Shown in pieces: positions 1 to 7,924 of a DNA stretch of 34,320 bases. Source of the DNA: an uncultured Flavobacteriaceae bacterium (lineage in GTDB: Bacteria; Bacteroidota; Bacteroidia; Flavobacteriales; Flavobacteriaceae); assembly GCA_913062575.1 (NCBI GenBank), contig CAJXVT010000025.1, forward strand, positions 1-34,320, read 5' to 3'. The position numbers and the translations under genes are program-made. A model generated the notes under the pieces. The model saw only the letters and a program-made list of their open reading frames with translations. It did no database searches and was not told the DNA's origin. The first letter of the stretch is position 1, and every line of letters begins with the position of its first letter.

Positions 1-1
1 G

Positions 2-259
2 GGAGAAGTAAGATACTTAACTCCGCTTGACATTGAAACTAAAAAAGAAGCAAAATACTGTCGTTTTAAGAAAAACGATATCAAGTACATCGATTTTAAA
101 GATGCAGACTTCTTAATGTATTTAGTAAACGAACAAGGTAAAATTTTACCAAGACGTTTAACAGGAACATCATTAAAATACCAACGTAAAGTTGCAGTAG
201 CTATCAAACGTTCTCGTCATTTAGCTTTAATGCCGTATGTTGGTGATATGTTAAAATAA
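2..259 (+). CDS. rpsR: 30S ribosomal protein S18, 3' part (5' end outside window)
   Basis: Small-subunit ribosomal protein S18, which binds 16S rRNA next to S6 on the platform. The window opens inside the gene. The readable frame begins [20 protein letters not shown] and runs 85 residues to a TAA at 257-259. The S18 core is clear: [15 protein letters not shown], then [16 protein letters not shown] and the basic end [13 protein letters not shown]. The gene for L9 starts 16 bases downstream on the same strand, the usual rpsF-rpsR-rplI order, so rpsF should lie just left of the window. Identity is near certain; only the N-terminus is missing. Confidence 0.97.
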   Translation, partial: GEVRYLTPLDIETKKEAKYCRFKKNDIKYIDFKDADFLMYLVNEQGKILPRRLTGTSLKYQRKVAVAIKRSRHLALMPYVGDMLK

Positions 260-275
260 TAAAAGAAGAAGCATT

Positions 276-722
276 ATGGAATTAATATTAAGACAAGACG
301 TAGAAAATATAGGTTTTAAAGATGATGTTGTAACTGTAAAGAATGGTTTCGGAAGAAACTTTTTAATCCCAAAAGGATATGCAGTACTAGCAACTTCTTC
401 TGCTAAAAAAGTTTTAGCTGAAAACTTAAAGCAACGTGCTTTTAAAGAAGCTAAAATTGTTGAAGACGCTACTAAAATTGCTGACGCTGTTAAAGCATTA
501 GAAATTAAAATCACATCTAAAGTTGGTACAGGAGACAAATTATTTGGATCTGTAAATAACATTGATGTTGCTGCAGCAATTGAAAAATTAGGAACAACTG
601 TTGATAAGAAATTTATCAAAGTAGTTGGTGGATCTGTAAAAAGATTAGGAAAATACAATGCTACTGTAAGATTACACAGAGCAGTAGTTGTTGAAGTTAC
701 TTTTGATGTAATTGCTGAATAA
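276..722 (+). CDS. rplI: 50S ribosomal protein L9
   Basis: L9 binds 23S rRNA at the base of the L1 stalk and helps suppress frameshifting. The protein is 148 residues, normal for the family. The N-terminal globular domain carries the L9 signature: DVENIGFKDDVVTVKNGFGR followed by NFLIPKGYAVLAT. The lysine-rich connecting helix is at about residues 45-75 and the C-terminal domain holds the GDKLFGSVNNIDVAAAI stretch. The ATG is preceded by an A/G-rich AAAAGAAGAAG that can act as ribosome binding site. It is co-transcribed with rpsR and ends in a strong terminator 20 bases after the stop. Confidence 0.97.
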   Translation: MELILRQDVENIGFKDDVVTVKNGFGRNFLIPKGYAVLATSSAKKVLAENLKQRAFKEAKIVEDATKIADAVKALEIKITSKVGTGDKLFGSVNNIDVAAAIEKLGTTVDKKFIKVVGGSVKRLGKYNATVRLHRAVVVEVTFDVIAE

Positions 723-742
723 GCAATTGTTAATAAGATGCT

Positions 743-778
743 AAAAAAGAGTTTACTAGGAATAGTAAGCTCTTTTTT
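743..778 (+). terminator. Rho-independent terminator after rplI
   Basis: A near-perfect stem pairs AAAAAGAGTTTACT (from 744) with AGTAAGCTCTTTTT (764-777), with one G-T pair and a short loop, followed by a run of eight T. It closes the rpsF-rpsR-rplI operon and separates it from the TonB receptor gene. It also shows that a GTG at 782, in frame with that receptor, lies too close to the terminator to be its start. Confidence 0.85.
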
Positions 779-817
779 TTTGTGTTAATTTCGCAGGGAA
801 TTAACACAACAAATACA

Positions 818-3800
818 ATGAGAAAAATAATTTTTATTTTGGCATTACTCCTGTCAGGAAGTTTAATGGCCCAAGTCACAACCTCTAAAGTTAAAGGGTT
901 GGTAACAGATACTACAGGTGAAGCTATGATTGGAGCCAACATCGTAGCATTACATACTCCAACAGGAACAGTTTCTGGAACAACTGCTCAAATGAATGGT
1001 AGATATACATTATCTAACCTAAGAGTTGGTGGTCCATATACAGTAACTATTAGTTTTGTAGGATACAAATCAAAAAAAGTAACTAATGTTTTCTTGACAT
1101 TAGGGAAAACCACAAACATTGATGCTGTTTTATCGGAAGATTCAAACACTTTAGAAGAAATAGTAATTAGTTCTGTAAAAAACACAGTGTTTAATAACGA
1201 TAGAACTGGAGCGCAAACAAGTATTGGTAGCAAGGAACTGAAAAATTTGCCAACAATTTCTAGATCGGCTTCAGATTTTACAAGATTGGATCCAACAGCT
1301 TCTGGGGGCTCTTTTGGAGGTAGAAATGATCAATTTAATAATTTTACATTAGATGGCTCTATTTTTAACAATCCATTTGGATTGGATGCTGCAACTCCTG
1401 GAGGACAAACAGCTTCTCAACCAGTTTCTTTAGATGCGATCGACCAGATTTCTGTTTCAACAGCACCTTATGATGTTACATTATCAGGATTTACGGGGGC
1501 GTCTGTAAATGCAGTAACAAAAAGTGGTACAAATACTGTTTCAGGAACCGTTTATGGATATTACAGAAATCAAGATTTTACAGGAAGTAAAATTAAAGGA
1601 GAAAGTATTTTTGTTCCTCAATTAACACAATCTCAAGTTGGAGCAAGTTTTGGAGCGCCAATAATTAAAGATAAATTATTTGTTTTTGTAAATTTTGAAA
1701 AGGACAATAGATCTGATTTAGGGCAATCTTGGTTGCCAAATACAGGATCTGGAGCTATTAACGAATCTAGAGTTTTAAAAACTGATTTAGATGAGGTAAA
1801 AGCTGCATTAAAAGGAATTGGATACGATACTGGAGCTTATGAAGGTTTTACACATGATTCTAATAGTAAAAAAGGATTGATAAAGTTTGATTGGAACATT
1901 AATCAAAAACACCGTTTGGCTTTTGTTTACAATTTCTTAAATGCCTCTAGAGATGTGCCAGCACATCCAACAGCATTAGGATTTAGAGGGCCTAGTTCTC
2001 AAATCTTGCAGTTTGAAAATTCTGGATACCAAATTAATAACAACATAGATTCTTTCTTAATTGAATTGAATTCATCTTTCTCTGATAACATCACGAACAT
2101 GTTCCAAGCAGGGTACACGCATTTTGATGATTACAGAAACCCTAAATCTGCACCAATGCCAGCATTTAGAATTCAAGATGGAAGTGGAGGGAATTATATC
2201 GTAGCTGGTCATGAGCCATTTTCTATAAATAATAGATTAGATCAAAAAGTATTTCAAATCACCAATAATTTAAATATTAGTAAAGGTAACCACAACTATA
2301 CAATAGGTGTTTCTTTTGAGAAATTTGAGTTTGATAACTCATTTAATTTAGGAACTTATGGTTTAGGTGATGCTAGAGGGTATGTAGGTGCATTTTTTGG
2401 AGATTTTGCAGATATGGCAGCTTTTAGAGGCGGTATTGCAAATGGTTTATTAGCAGATGCAATGGCAAATGCTAAAAGCATTTTTGATGATAAAAATGCT
2501 AACAACTCTTGGGCATTAGCAGAAACTAATGTAGGTCAGTTTGCTTTTTATGTTCAAGATGAATGGAATGTAAATGATAATTTCAAATTATCTTACGGAA
2601 TTCGTTTTGACAAACCATTATTCTTTGATTCAGCAGAAAAGGCACAAAACGTAATTGACTTCCCTGGTAATTATTATGATCCTAGTGTTCCTTATACAGA
2701 TCCATCAACAGGAGAATCTGTGTTTTTTGATTCAACACAAATGCCTAATAATGACTTTTTAATTTCACCTAGAGTTGGGTTTAATTGGGACGTTAATGGA
2801 GATAATACTTTACAATTACGTGGAGGTTCAGGTCTATTTACTGGACGTTTCCCGTTTGTATGGCTAGGAAATCAAATTGGAAACCCTAATATTTGGTTTT
2901 ACCAAGTTGTTGATCCTGATTTTAAATTCCCACAAGTATGGAGAACAAGTTTTGGTGCTGATATGAAGTTAAAGAACGGAACTGTTTTAACAACTGACTT
3001 ATCGATTACTAAAGATATCAATGGTGCCCATGTTCAAAACTGGGGATTAAAAGCACCTACAGGAATATTGAGTGGTGTTGATAATAGACCTGTTTACACT
3101 GCTGGTGATAAGGGGAATAATGCATATGTTTTTACAAATTCTGATAAAGGAAGATCAATTAACGCCTCTTTTAAAGCGCAGAGAACTTTTGATAATGGAT
3201 TCTATTTAATGGGAGCATATAATTATTTGAATTCTAAAGACGTAAATTCAATTGAAGCTGAAATTACTGGTGATGCATTTGCATTTAATCCAGTAACAGG
3301 AAATGCAAATTCTGATGTACTAGCCTTTTCTAAATATGGAGACACTCACAGGTTTATTGGTGTTGCTTCACAAACATGGAATTATGGAACAAATGATAAG
3401 TGGACTACAACAGTATCATCTTTTTATGAATTAGCTAAAGGAGGACGTTTTAATTATACATATGCAGGAGATATCAACGGAGATGGATCAAACTTAAACG
3501 ATTTATTATATGTACCAACTTCAAGTGAAATTGGACAAATGCAGTTTAGTGGTGCTGGTGATGGAGCTGCTTTTGATAAATTTATTTCACAAGATGATTA
3601 TTTAAGTGGACGAAGAGGTCAATATGTTGAACGTTATGGTGCATTAGCTCCTTGGAGAGGGAAAATGGATATCAAGTTCATTCAAAATTTAAAGTTAAAG
3701 AACAATAACTCATTAGAGTTCTCAATTGATGTTTTAAACTTCGGAAACTTGATTAATTCTAATTGGGGATTAGTACAACAGCCAGATGCAGTTCAGCCAA

Positions 3801-3931
3801 TTGGTGTGTCTGTAGATAATACAGGAACTCCAACTTATAGTTTTAATTCTAATCTTAAAGAGACATTTGTATATGATGCAGGTTTACTTTCAAGATGGCA
3901 AATGCAATTTGGATTGAGATATAGTTTCTAA
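818..3931 (+). CDS. Oar-like TonB-dependent outer-membrane receptor
   Basis: Outer-membrane protein of 1037 residues. Residues 1-18 are a signal peptide (MRKIIFILALLLSGSLMA, cleavage before Q19). Residues ~22-105 form a carboxypeptidase-regulatory-like beta domain (KVKGLVTDTTGEAMIGANIV). A plug domain follows at ~115-235, with the family-typical FGGRNDQFNNFTLDGSIFNN and VSLDAIDQISVSTAPYDV. The rest is a long beta-barrel ending in the aromatic RYSF usual for Omp85 recognition. Plug and barrel match the Oar group, named from Myxococcus and common in Flavobacteriia. The ligand is unknown, and no SusD-like partner is adjacent, so polysaccharide uptake is not supported. ATG 818 is chosen because it begins the signal peptide; an in-frame GTG at 782 abuts the preceding terminator. 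The gene is monocistronic, with its own terminator. Confidence 0.9.
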   Translation: MRKIIFILALLLSGSLMAQVTTSKVKGLVTDTTGEAMIGANIVALHTPTGTVSGTTAQMNGRYTLSNLRVGGPYTVTISFVGYKSKKVTNVFLTLGKTTNIDAVLSEDSNTLEEIVISSVKNTVFNNDRTGAQTSIGSKELKNLPTISRSASDFTRLDPTASGGSFGGRNDQFNNFTLDGSIFNNPFGLDAATPGGQTASQPVSLDAIDQISVSTAPYDVTLSGFTGASVNAVTKSGTNTVSGTVYGYYRNQDFTGSKIKGESIFVPQLTQSQVGASFGAPIIKDKLFVFVNFEKDNRSDLGQSWLPNTGSGAINESRVLKTDLDEVKAALKGIGYDTGAYEGFTHDSNSKKGLIKFDWNINQKHRLAFVYNFLNASRDVPAHPTALGFRGPSSQILQFENSGYQINNNIDSFLIELNSSFSDNITNMFQAGYTHFDDYRNPKSAPMPAFRIQDGSGGNYIVAGHEPFSINNRLDQKVFQITNNLNISKGNHNYTIGVSFEKFEFDNSFNLGTYGLGDARGYVGAFFGDFADMAAFRGGIANGLLADAMANAKSIFDDKNANNSWALAETNVGQFAFYVQDEWNVNDNFKLSYGIRFDKPLFFDSAEKAQNVIDFPGNYYDPSVPYTDPSTGESVFFDSTQMPNNDFLISPRVGFNWDVNGDNTLQLRGGSGLFTGRFPFVWLGNQIGNPNIWFYQVVDPDFKFPQVWRTSFGADMKLKNGTVLTTDLSITKDINGAHVQNWGLKAPTGILSGVDNRPVYTAGDKGNNAYVFTNSDKGRSINASFKAQRTFDNGFYLMGAYNYLNSKDVNSIEAEITGDAFAFNPVTGNANSDVLAFSKYGDTHRFIGVASQTWNYGTNDKWTTTVSSFYELAKGGRFNYTYAGDINGDGSNLNDLLYVPTSSEIGQMQFSGAGDGAAFDKFISQDDYLSGRRGQYVERYGALAPWRGKMDIKFIQNLKLKNNNSLEFSIDVLNFGNLINSNWGLVQQPDAVQPIGVSVDNTGTPTYSFNSNLKETFVYDAGLLSRWQMQFGLRYSF

Positions 3932-3955
3932 TTCAGGTTTTATTATAGATATTTG

Positions 3956-3984
3956 AACCGCCTAATTTTTAGGCGGTTTTTTTA
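3956..3984 (+). terminator. Rho-independent terminator after the TonB receptor gene
   Basis: A perfect 10-bp stem AACCGCCTAA / TTAGGCGGTT with a three-base loop, followed by seven T. A TTG at 3953 that could formally start the next gene lies just before this hairpin and is not a credible start. Confidence 0.9.
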
Positions 3985-4018
3985 TTTTTTAAAATACATT
4001 ACTTCAATAACAGAACAC

Positions 4019-4489
4019 ATGAAATATAGACAATTGACCAAAGAACAGTTTGAATCTTTACACCAAGAGTTTGCTACCTTTTTAGCGACACAAAGTATTG
4101 ATGTAGAAGAGTGGAAACAATTGAAAAAAGAAAAACCACAAGTTGCAGAAGATGAAATGAATGTTTTTTCTGATGTTGTTTGGGATGATGTGTTAACCAA
4201 AACAGCATATTTAGAACATTTTTCTAAACAAAGCATCAATTTGTTTAAATGTAATGAAAAGGAGGTTCACCGAATTTTTGTGAAAATTAATAAAGACATA
4301 GACCTTTTAGACCAAGAAGGATTTGAATGGTTGCTATCAAATCCAACAGATGAAAAAGTTGAATATTTTACGGGTACAAAACCCTATTCTGAAGAAAGAA
4401 ATGTAGAATTGTTTGATTTAATTGAAAAAGGAAGTGCCATTGCAAAAGGAGAATTGTACGAGTACTTTAATAGATTAACTTCTAAGTAA
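4019..4489 (+). CDS. Small conserved flavobacterial protein, probably DUF6495
   Basis: Soluble acidic protein of 156 residues beginning MKYRQLTKEQFESLHQEFAT. There is no signal peptide or membrane segment. Visible features are an aromatic and acidic centre (FSDVVWDDVLTKTAYLEHFS, about residues 48-67) and a C-terminal GELYEYFNRL. I recall this pattern as DUF6495, a Flavobacteriia family of unknown function; that name is from memory and unverified. ATG 4019 is chosen because the only longer reading begins at a TTG beside the upstream terminator. It is convergent with the sirtuin gene, and an 89-bp repeat fills the gap five bases after its stop. Confidence 0.75.
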   Translation: MKYRQLTKEQFESLHQEFATFLATQSIDVEEWKQLKKEKPQVAEDEMNVFSDVVWDDVLTKTAYLEHFSKQSINLFKCNEKEVHRIFVKINKDIDLLDQEGFEWLLSNPTDEKVEYFTGTKPYSEERNVELFDLIEKGSAIAKGELYEYFNRLTSK

Positions 4490-4493
4490 ATCA

Positions 4494-4582
4494 ATTGTCA
4501 TTCCCGTGAAAACGGGAACCCATTTTGAGAAGATTGTAGGCTTATATTTATGAGATTTCTCGATTACGATCGAAATGACAAT
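4494..4582. repeat. MITE/REP-like palindromic element
   Basis: An 89-bp unit bounded by perfect 9-bp inverted repeats: ATTGTCATT at 4494-4502 and AATGACAAT at 4574-4582. Inside are two small hairpins. TTCCCG/CGGGAA (4501-4518) has a six-base loop, and TCGAT/ATCGA (4560-4573) has a four-base loop. The left end resembles the GTCATTCCCG-type dispersed repeats of many bacteria. It occupies the whole gap between two convergent genes, and its right end is read as the last codons of the sirtuin gene. Confidence 0.7.
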
Positions 4583-5253
4583 GCATTTAATAATGTATCA
4601 GTTCCAATACTTGCAACATCTTTTATGACTGTTAAGTTTGAAAATTGATTTTCAGTAATTGAAGGTTTAGGATCGATAAAATAAATTGGAATGTTGGGTT
4701 TGGTATAGTTTATTAAACTTGCAGCTGGATATACTTGCATAGAAGTTCCGATAATAACTAATATATCTGCTTCTAAGGTGATTTCTGCTGCTTTCTCTAA
4801 CAACGGAACATCTTCTCCAAACCAAACAATATGGGGTCTTAATTGTGAGTTTTCTTTACACAGATCACCTAAAACCAAATCTTCTTTCCAAGGATACACC
4901 AACTCTGGGTTTTTAGTACTTCTTACTTTTAATAATTCGCCATGTAAATGAATAATGTTACTGCTGCCAGCTTGTTCGTGTAAATTATCTACATTTTGAG
5001 TAATGATCTGCACATTAAATTTTTTTTCTAATCCTACCAAATTAAGGTGTGCTTTGTTGGGTTTTACTTTGTGTAATTGCTGTCTGCGTTGATTGTAGAA
5101 ATCTAATACCAAAGTTGGGTTGTCATAAAACCCTTGTGGAGAAGCAACTTCCATAATATCATGTCCTTCCCAAAGTCCATCTGCATCTCTAAACGTTTTA
5201 ATCCCGCTTTCTGCAGAAATTCCTGCTCCAGTTAACACAACTAAGTTTTTCAT
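4564..5253 (-). CDS. SIR2 family NAD-dependent protein deacylase (class III, CobB/SIRT5-like)
   Basis: Removes acyl groups from lysine using NAD+. The protein has 229 residues. The NAD-binding GAGIS is at 9-13 and FRDADGLW at 21-28. TQNVDNLHEQAG is at 85-96, and the catalytic histidine is H104 in HLHGE. LRPHIVWFGE is at 138-147 and the GTS motif is near 170. Y53 and R56 in FYNQRR match the tyrosine-arginine pair that marks class III desuccinylases/demalonylases, so activity on acidic acyl-lysines is inferred. The four zinc cysteines of the family are largely absent: only C132 remains in the small domain. The last five residues (LSFRS) and the stop codon come from the repeat at 4494-4582. The start is ATG 5251-5253. 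It diverges from the trmH-like gene. Confidence 0.93.
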   Translation of the reverse strand: MKNLVVLTGAGISAESGIKTFRDADGLWEGHDIMEVASPQGFYDNPTLVLDFYNQRRQQLHKVKPNKAHLNLVGLEKKFNVQIITQNVDNLHEQAGSSNIIHLHGELLKVRSTKNPELVYPWKEDLVLGDLCKENSQLRPHIVWFGEDVPLLEKAAEITLEADILVIIGTSMQVYPAASLINYTKPNIPIYFIDPKPSITENQFSNLTVIKDVASIGTDTLLNALSFRS

Positions 5254-5288
5254 GTTTGATATTTTAAGCTAAAATATGATTTTTATAG

Positions 5289-5296
5289 TATGTTTG
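5289..5296 (+). promoter_or_regulatory. -7 box (TATGTTTG) of the trmH-like gene
   Basis: A perfect match to the Bacteroidota -7 consensus TAnnTTTG. The predicted transcript start is near 5303, 13 bases before ATG 5316 and only four bases before an alternative TTG at 5307, which favours the ATG. No good -33 TTG was found at the normal 19-21 base spacing. Confidence 0.45.
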
Positions 5297-5315
5297 TAAA
5301 AAGCAATTGAATTGT

Positions 5316-5990
5316 ATGATTGATACTGATTTTTTAAAGTACTTAGAAGGTTTTGTTACTGATAAACGAAAAGAAACATTTAAAAAGGTGCTAGATGAGA
5401 GAACCAAGCATTTTACTGTGGTGTTAGAAGATATTTATCAACCACATAACTCAAGTGCAGTAGTTAGGACTTGCGATATTTTTGGAGTGCAAGATGTACA
5501 TGTAATTCAGAATAAATATTCAAGTAAAGTTTCTAGATATGTAGCCAAAGGATCCCAAAAATGGCTGGATATTAAAAAGTACAATCAAGGAGCAAATAAT
5601 ACCCAAGACTGTTTAGATACTTTAAGAGAGGAAGGCTATCAAATTATAGCTACAACTCCACATAATGAATCTTGTTTTTTGCATGAATTTGATATTACTA
5701 AAAAAGCAGCCTTTGTATTTGGAGTAGAAAAAGACGGAGTTTCTGAATACACAATGAATCAAGCAGATGGATTTTTAAAAATTCCCATGGTTGGTTTTAC
5801 AGAGAGCTTAAATATTTCTGTAGCTGCGGCAATCATCTTACAAGATATCACTACAAAGCTACGTGCTTCAAATATTGACTGGCAATTAACTACAAAAGAA
5901 AAAGAGTTATTGTATTTTGATTGGGTTCAAAAATCGATTAAAAGTATAGAGAAAATTACAGAACGGTATCATAATGAAATAATGAAGTAG
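5316..5990 (+). CDS. trmH: TrmH-family (SpoU) tRNA/rRNA 2'-O-methyltransferase
   Basis: SAM-dependent 2'-O-ribose methyltransferase with a trefoil-knot fold. TrmH itself methylates G18 in the tRNA D-loop. The protein is 224 residues. Motif 1 is PHNSSAVVRTCDIFGV (about 45-60, including the conserved arginine). Motif 2 is FVFGVEKDGVS and motif 3 is IPMVGFTESLNISVAAAIIL, which together form the SAM-binding knot. The N-terminal LDERTKHFTVVLEDIYQPHN and overall length fit TrmH better than the L30e-fused RlmB type, so tRNA Gm18 is the likely product. The gene name is an inference. ATG 5316 is preferred over TTG 5307 on promoter distance. It is convergent with the lipoprotein gene, five bases apart. 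Confidence 0.85.
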   Translation: MIDTDFLKYLEGFVTDKRKETFKKVLDERTKHFTVVLEDIYQPHNSSAVVRTCDIFGVQDVHVIQNKYSSKVSRYVAKGSQKWLDIKKYNQGANNTQDCLDTLREEGYQIIATTPHNESCFLHEFDITKKAAFVFGVEKDGVSEYTMNQADGFLKIPMVGFTESLNISVAAAIILQDITTKLRASNIDWQLTTKEKELLYFDWVQKSIKSIEKITERYHNEIMK

Positions 5991-5995
5991 TTTTT

Positions 5996-6382
5996 TTATT
6001 CATAAGTTCCAAGACCTATTTTTAGTTTAATAATTTGACCGGATTTTATTTCAATTGAGTCACTGAAAGTGAAATACCCAAGATATTTTCTTTTGATTTT
6101 ATATTTTCCTGAAGCTATATGTTTAAATTTAAACTCACCGGTTTCTCCACAGATTTTAGAATATGAATTTTTATTATTTGATAACTCAATTTCAGCGCCT
6201 TTTAAACCGAAATTCTCATAAAGTTCATATACTTTTCCAGAAATATTAACTGTTACTGTATCCATTATTCCAGTTTTTTTCATTTTGAAATAATTTCCAC
6301 TTTTATGATTAGAAATTGATGCGCAGCTAAAGAAAAAAATGATTGCAAATAAAATTTGTGTTGATTTTGTAATATTTATCAT
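5996..6382 (-). CDS. Putative lipoprotein with carboxypeptidase-regulatory-like domain
   Basis: Protein of 128 residues. The N-terminus looks like a lipoprotein signal: a hydrophobic stretch ILFAIIFFFS followed by C20. The FFSC lipobox is weak by enterobacterial rules but acceptable in Bacteroidota. The rest is one small beta-sandwich: VNISGKVYELYENFGLKGAE begins near residue 45, then GETGEFKFKHIASGKYKIK. This is the carboxypeptidase-regulatory/CNA-B-like pattern used in surface or periplasmic proteins. Its ATG overlaps the stop of the DUF1801 gene by four bases (ATGA), so the two are translationally coupled. A partner or ligand cannot be told from sequence. Confidence 0.7.
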   Translation of the reverse strand: MINITKSTQILFAIIFFFSCASISNHKSGNYFKMKKTGIMDTVTVNISGKVYELYENFGLKGAEIELSNNKNSYSKICGETGEFKFKHIASGKYKIKRKYLGYFTFSDSIEIKSGQIIKLKIGLGTYE

Positions 6383-6834
6383 CTTTTTACATTTTTGTCA
6401 TACATTTCAATCCACTGCTGGGATGTCATTTTTCGCACCAATTCGCCAATTAGTTCATACGGAATGTCATCCATTTTCTTAAAGCGGACACAACTTTTTC
6501 CCATATCTAATTTTCGTTTGCAATGTTTTGGGTATTCGGTTGTAAACCATGCTAAAATTTCTGGATTGGCGTAGATTCCCATATGATACAAGGCAACAAA
6601 GTTTTTTTGAGAAGCAATATTCATAAAAGGTAATGGTAATTTAGGGTCACAGTGATAACCACCTGGATATAGTGAATGTGGAACCACATAACCAGGCATG
6701 TTGTAATTTATTTGCTCTACAAACCCTTTGGGTAAGTTTTTAAGTATGGTAGCTCTAAGTTTAGTGATCACTTCTTTTCTATCTTCAGGTAATTGATGGA
6801 TGTATTCATCCACAGAATTGGCGTTGTATTGCAT
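6379..6834 (-). CDS. DUF1801 (YdhG-like) domain protein
   Basis: Protein of 151 residues starting MQYNANSVDEYIHQLPEDRK, with the DUF1801 pattern: VDEYI..LPEDRKEVITKLR, then INYNMPGYVVPHSLYPGGYH, then FVALYHMGIYANPEI and GKSCVRFKKMDDIP near the C-terminus. The family is small, soluble and of unknown biochemical role; in some bacteria relatives are linked to metal or stress responses, but nothing here shows this. It is the first gene of a two-gene unit with the lipoprotein gene downstream. It diverges from the YdeI-like gene at 6906, which carries a related DUF1801 domain. Confidence 0.85.
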   Translation of the reverse strand: MQYNANSVDEYIHQLPEDRKEVITKLRATILKNLPKGFVEQINYNMPGYVVPHSLYPGGYHCDPKLPLPFMNIASQKNFVALYHMGIYANPEILAWFTTEYPKHCKRKLDMGKSCVRFKKMDDIPYELIGELVRKMTSQQWIEMYDKNVKR

Positions 6835-6905
6835 AATAGAAATATTTATTTTACTAATTTATAAAAAATTAAATTCATTATTTTTATCAAATATATAGTT
6901 ATATT

Positions 6906-7499
6906 ATGAAGGAAGTTACGGATTATATAGAGAAAAAGGCAGACTGGAAATCGGAATTAGAAATGCTTAGAGAAGCAGTGATTTCTTGCGGATTGGAAGA
7001 AACAGTAAAATGGGGAGCGCCAGTATATACAGCAGCTGGTAAAAACATTGTTGGTTTATCTGCTTTTAAAAGCTATGTGGGTTTGTGGTTTTTTCAAGGA
7101 GGAACATTAAAAGACACCCGTAAGCTATTAGTAAATGCTCAAGAAGGAAAAACGAATGCAATGCGCCAATGGCGATTTCATTCTATTGAAGAAATTAATT
7201 CACAATTGATTGTAGATTATATATTAGAAGCAATTGATAATCAAGAAAGCGGTAACATTATCAAGCCAAATAAAAAGAACTCTAAGCCTATTGTCATTCA
7301 TCCGTTATTTCAAGAAGCATTAAGTGCAAATGATGTATTAACATCAAAATTTGAAGAGCTAGGCCTAACTAAAAAGAGAGAGTTTACAGATTATATCAAC
7401 GAAGCAAAAAGAGAAGCGACACAATTGAAACGTTTAGAAAAAATTATTCCTATGATTTTAAATGGAGTAGGATTGTATGATAAGTATAAAAATTGCTAA
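6906..7499 (+). CDS. YdeI/OmpD-associated family protein with DUF1801 domain
   Basis: Protein of 197 residues. The N-terminal half is a DUF1801 domain (LEETVKWGAPVYTAAGKNIV at about 30-49, then GLWFFQGG). The C-terminal half is the YdeI/OmdA-like helical segment: HPLFQEALSANDVLTSKFEE, then EFTDYINEAKREATQLKRLE and the terminal YDKYKNC. E. coli YdeI is reported to protect against cationic peptides and associates with an outer-membrane porin; whether that holds here is unknown. The start ATG 6906 has no clear Shine-Dalgarno, as is normal in this phylum. Its stop (7497-7499) directly abuts the stop of the convergent gene at 7500 with no spacer. Confidence 0.85.
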   Translation: MKEVTDYIEKKADWKSELEMLREAVISCGLEETVKWGAPVYTAAGKNIVGLSAFKSYVGLWFFQGGTLKDTRKLLVNAQEGKTNAMRQWRFHSIEEINSQLIVDYILEAIDNQESGNIIKPNKKNSKPIVIHPLFQEALSANDVLTSKFEELGLTKKREFTDYINEAKREATQLKRLEKIIPMILNGVGLYDKYKNC

Positions 7500-7871
7500 C
7501 TATTGAATCATTACTTTTTGAATGGTAGCAACAGAGTCACAACGTTTAATGTACAAATGAATGTTTTTTAAACTATCTCTACCCGTAATATAATATTCTT
7601 GACAAGGTTTAATTCTTGGTTTACTTTTACCAAAATTAACATCACCATTTTTAAGAATGGCCTCTATTGTTAAAGAATCTAATTTATTGTTCGCTAAAAC
7701 GGTTAGTGCTTCATCAGAATATACTTTGGTTCTGATTCGAATTGTTTTTAAAGTTCTAGCATCCATTCCGTAATCAAAAGTAGCTTGTTTCTTTTGCCAG
7801 AAAAAATAAACTCCAACACAACTAATTGAAACTCCAATTAAAAAATAACCTATTCTTTTTAGTAATTGCAT
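7500..7871 (-). CDS. Small membrane-anchored protein, possibly DUF4258
   Basis: Protein of 123 residues. One N-terminal transmembrane helix at about residues 6-25 (RIGYFLIGVSISCVGVYFFW) is followed by a periplasmic or cytoplasmic domain. That domain has the pattern YGMDARTLKTIRIRTKVYSD, then ILKNGDVNFGKSKPRIKPCQ, then EYYITG and CDSVATIQ. I recall similar flavobacterial proteins filed as DUF4258; this is unverified and no function is known. It has its own -7 box 19 bases before the ATG, in the short gap after the adhesin gene, so it can be expressed independently of that gene. Confidence 0.65.
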   Translation of the reverse strand: MQLLKRIGYFLIGVSISCVGVYFFWQKKQATFDYGMDARTLKTIRIRTKVYSDEALTVLANNKLDSLTIEAILKNGDVNFGKSKPRIKPCQEYYITGRDSLKNIHLYIKRCDSVATIQKVMIQ

Positions 7872-7889
7872 TGTGAATAATTTTGATTA

Positions 7890-7897
7890 CAAAATTA
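7890..7897 (-). promoter_or_regulatory. -7 box (TAATTTTG) of the 7500-7871 gene
   Basis: Exact TAnnTTTG on the minus strand, giving a predicted transcript start near 7883 and a leader of about 12 bases. No TTG is at the ideal -33 spacing. Confidence 0.4.
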
Positions 7898-7924
7898 GTA
7901 GTAATTTCTGAATCTATCTATTAT

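Noticed and set aside
782..817. GTG at 782 as start of the TonB receptor, adding 12 residues
   Set aside because: It lies at the foot of the preceding terminator, and the added residues would precede and spoil an otherwise perfect signal peptide that starts at ATG 818.
3953..4018. TTG at 3953 as start of the DUF6495-like protein, adding 22 residues
   Set aside because: The region is a strong terminator hairpin; the added residues are encoded by its stem and T-run, and ATG 4019 gives the expected N-terminus.
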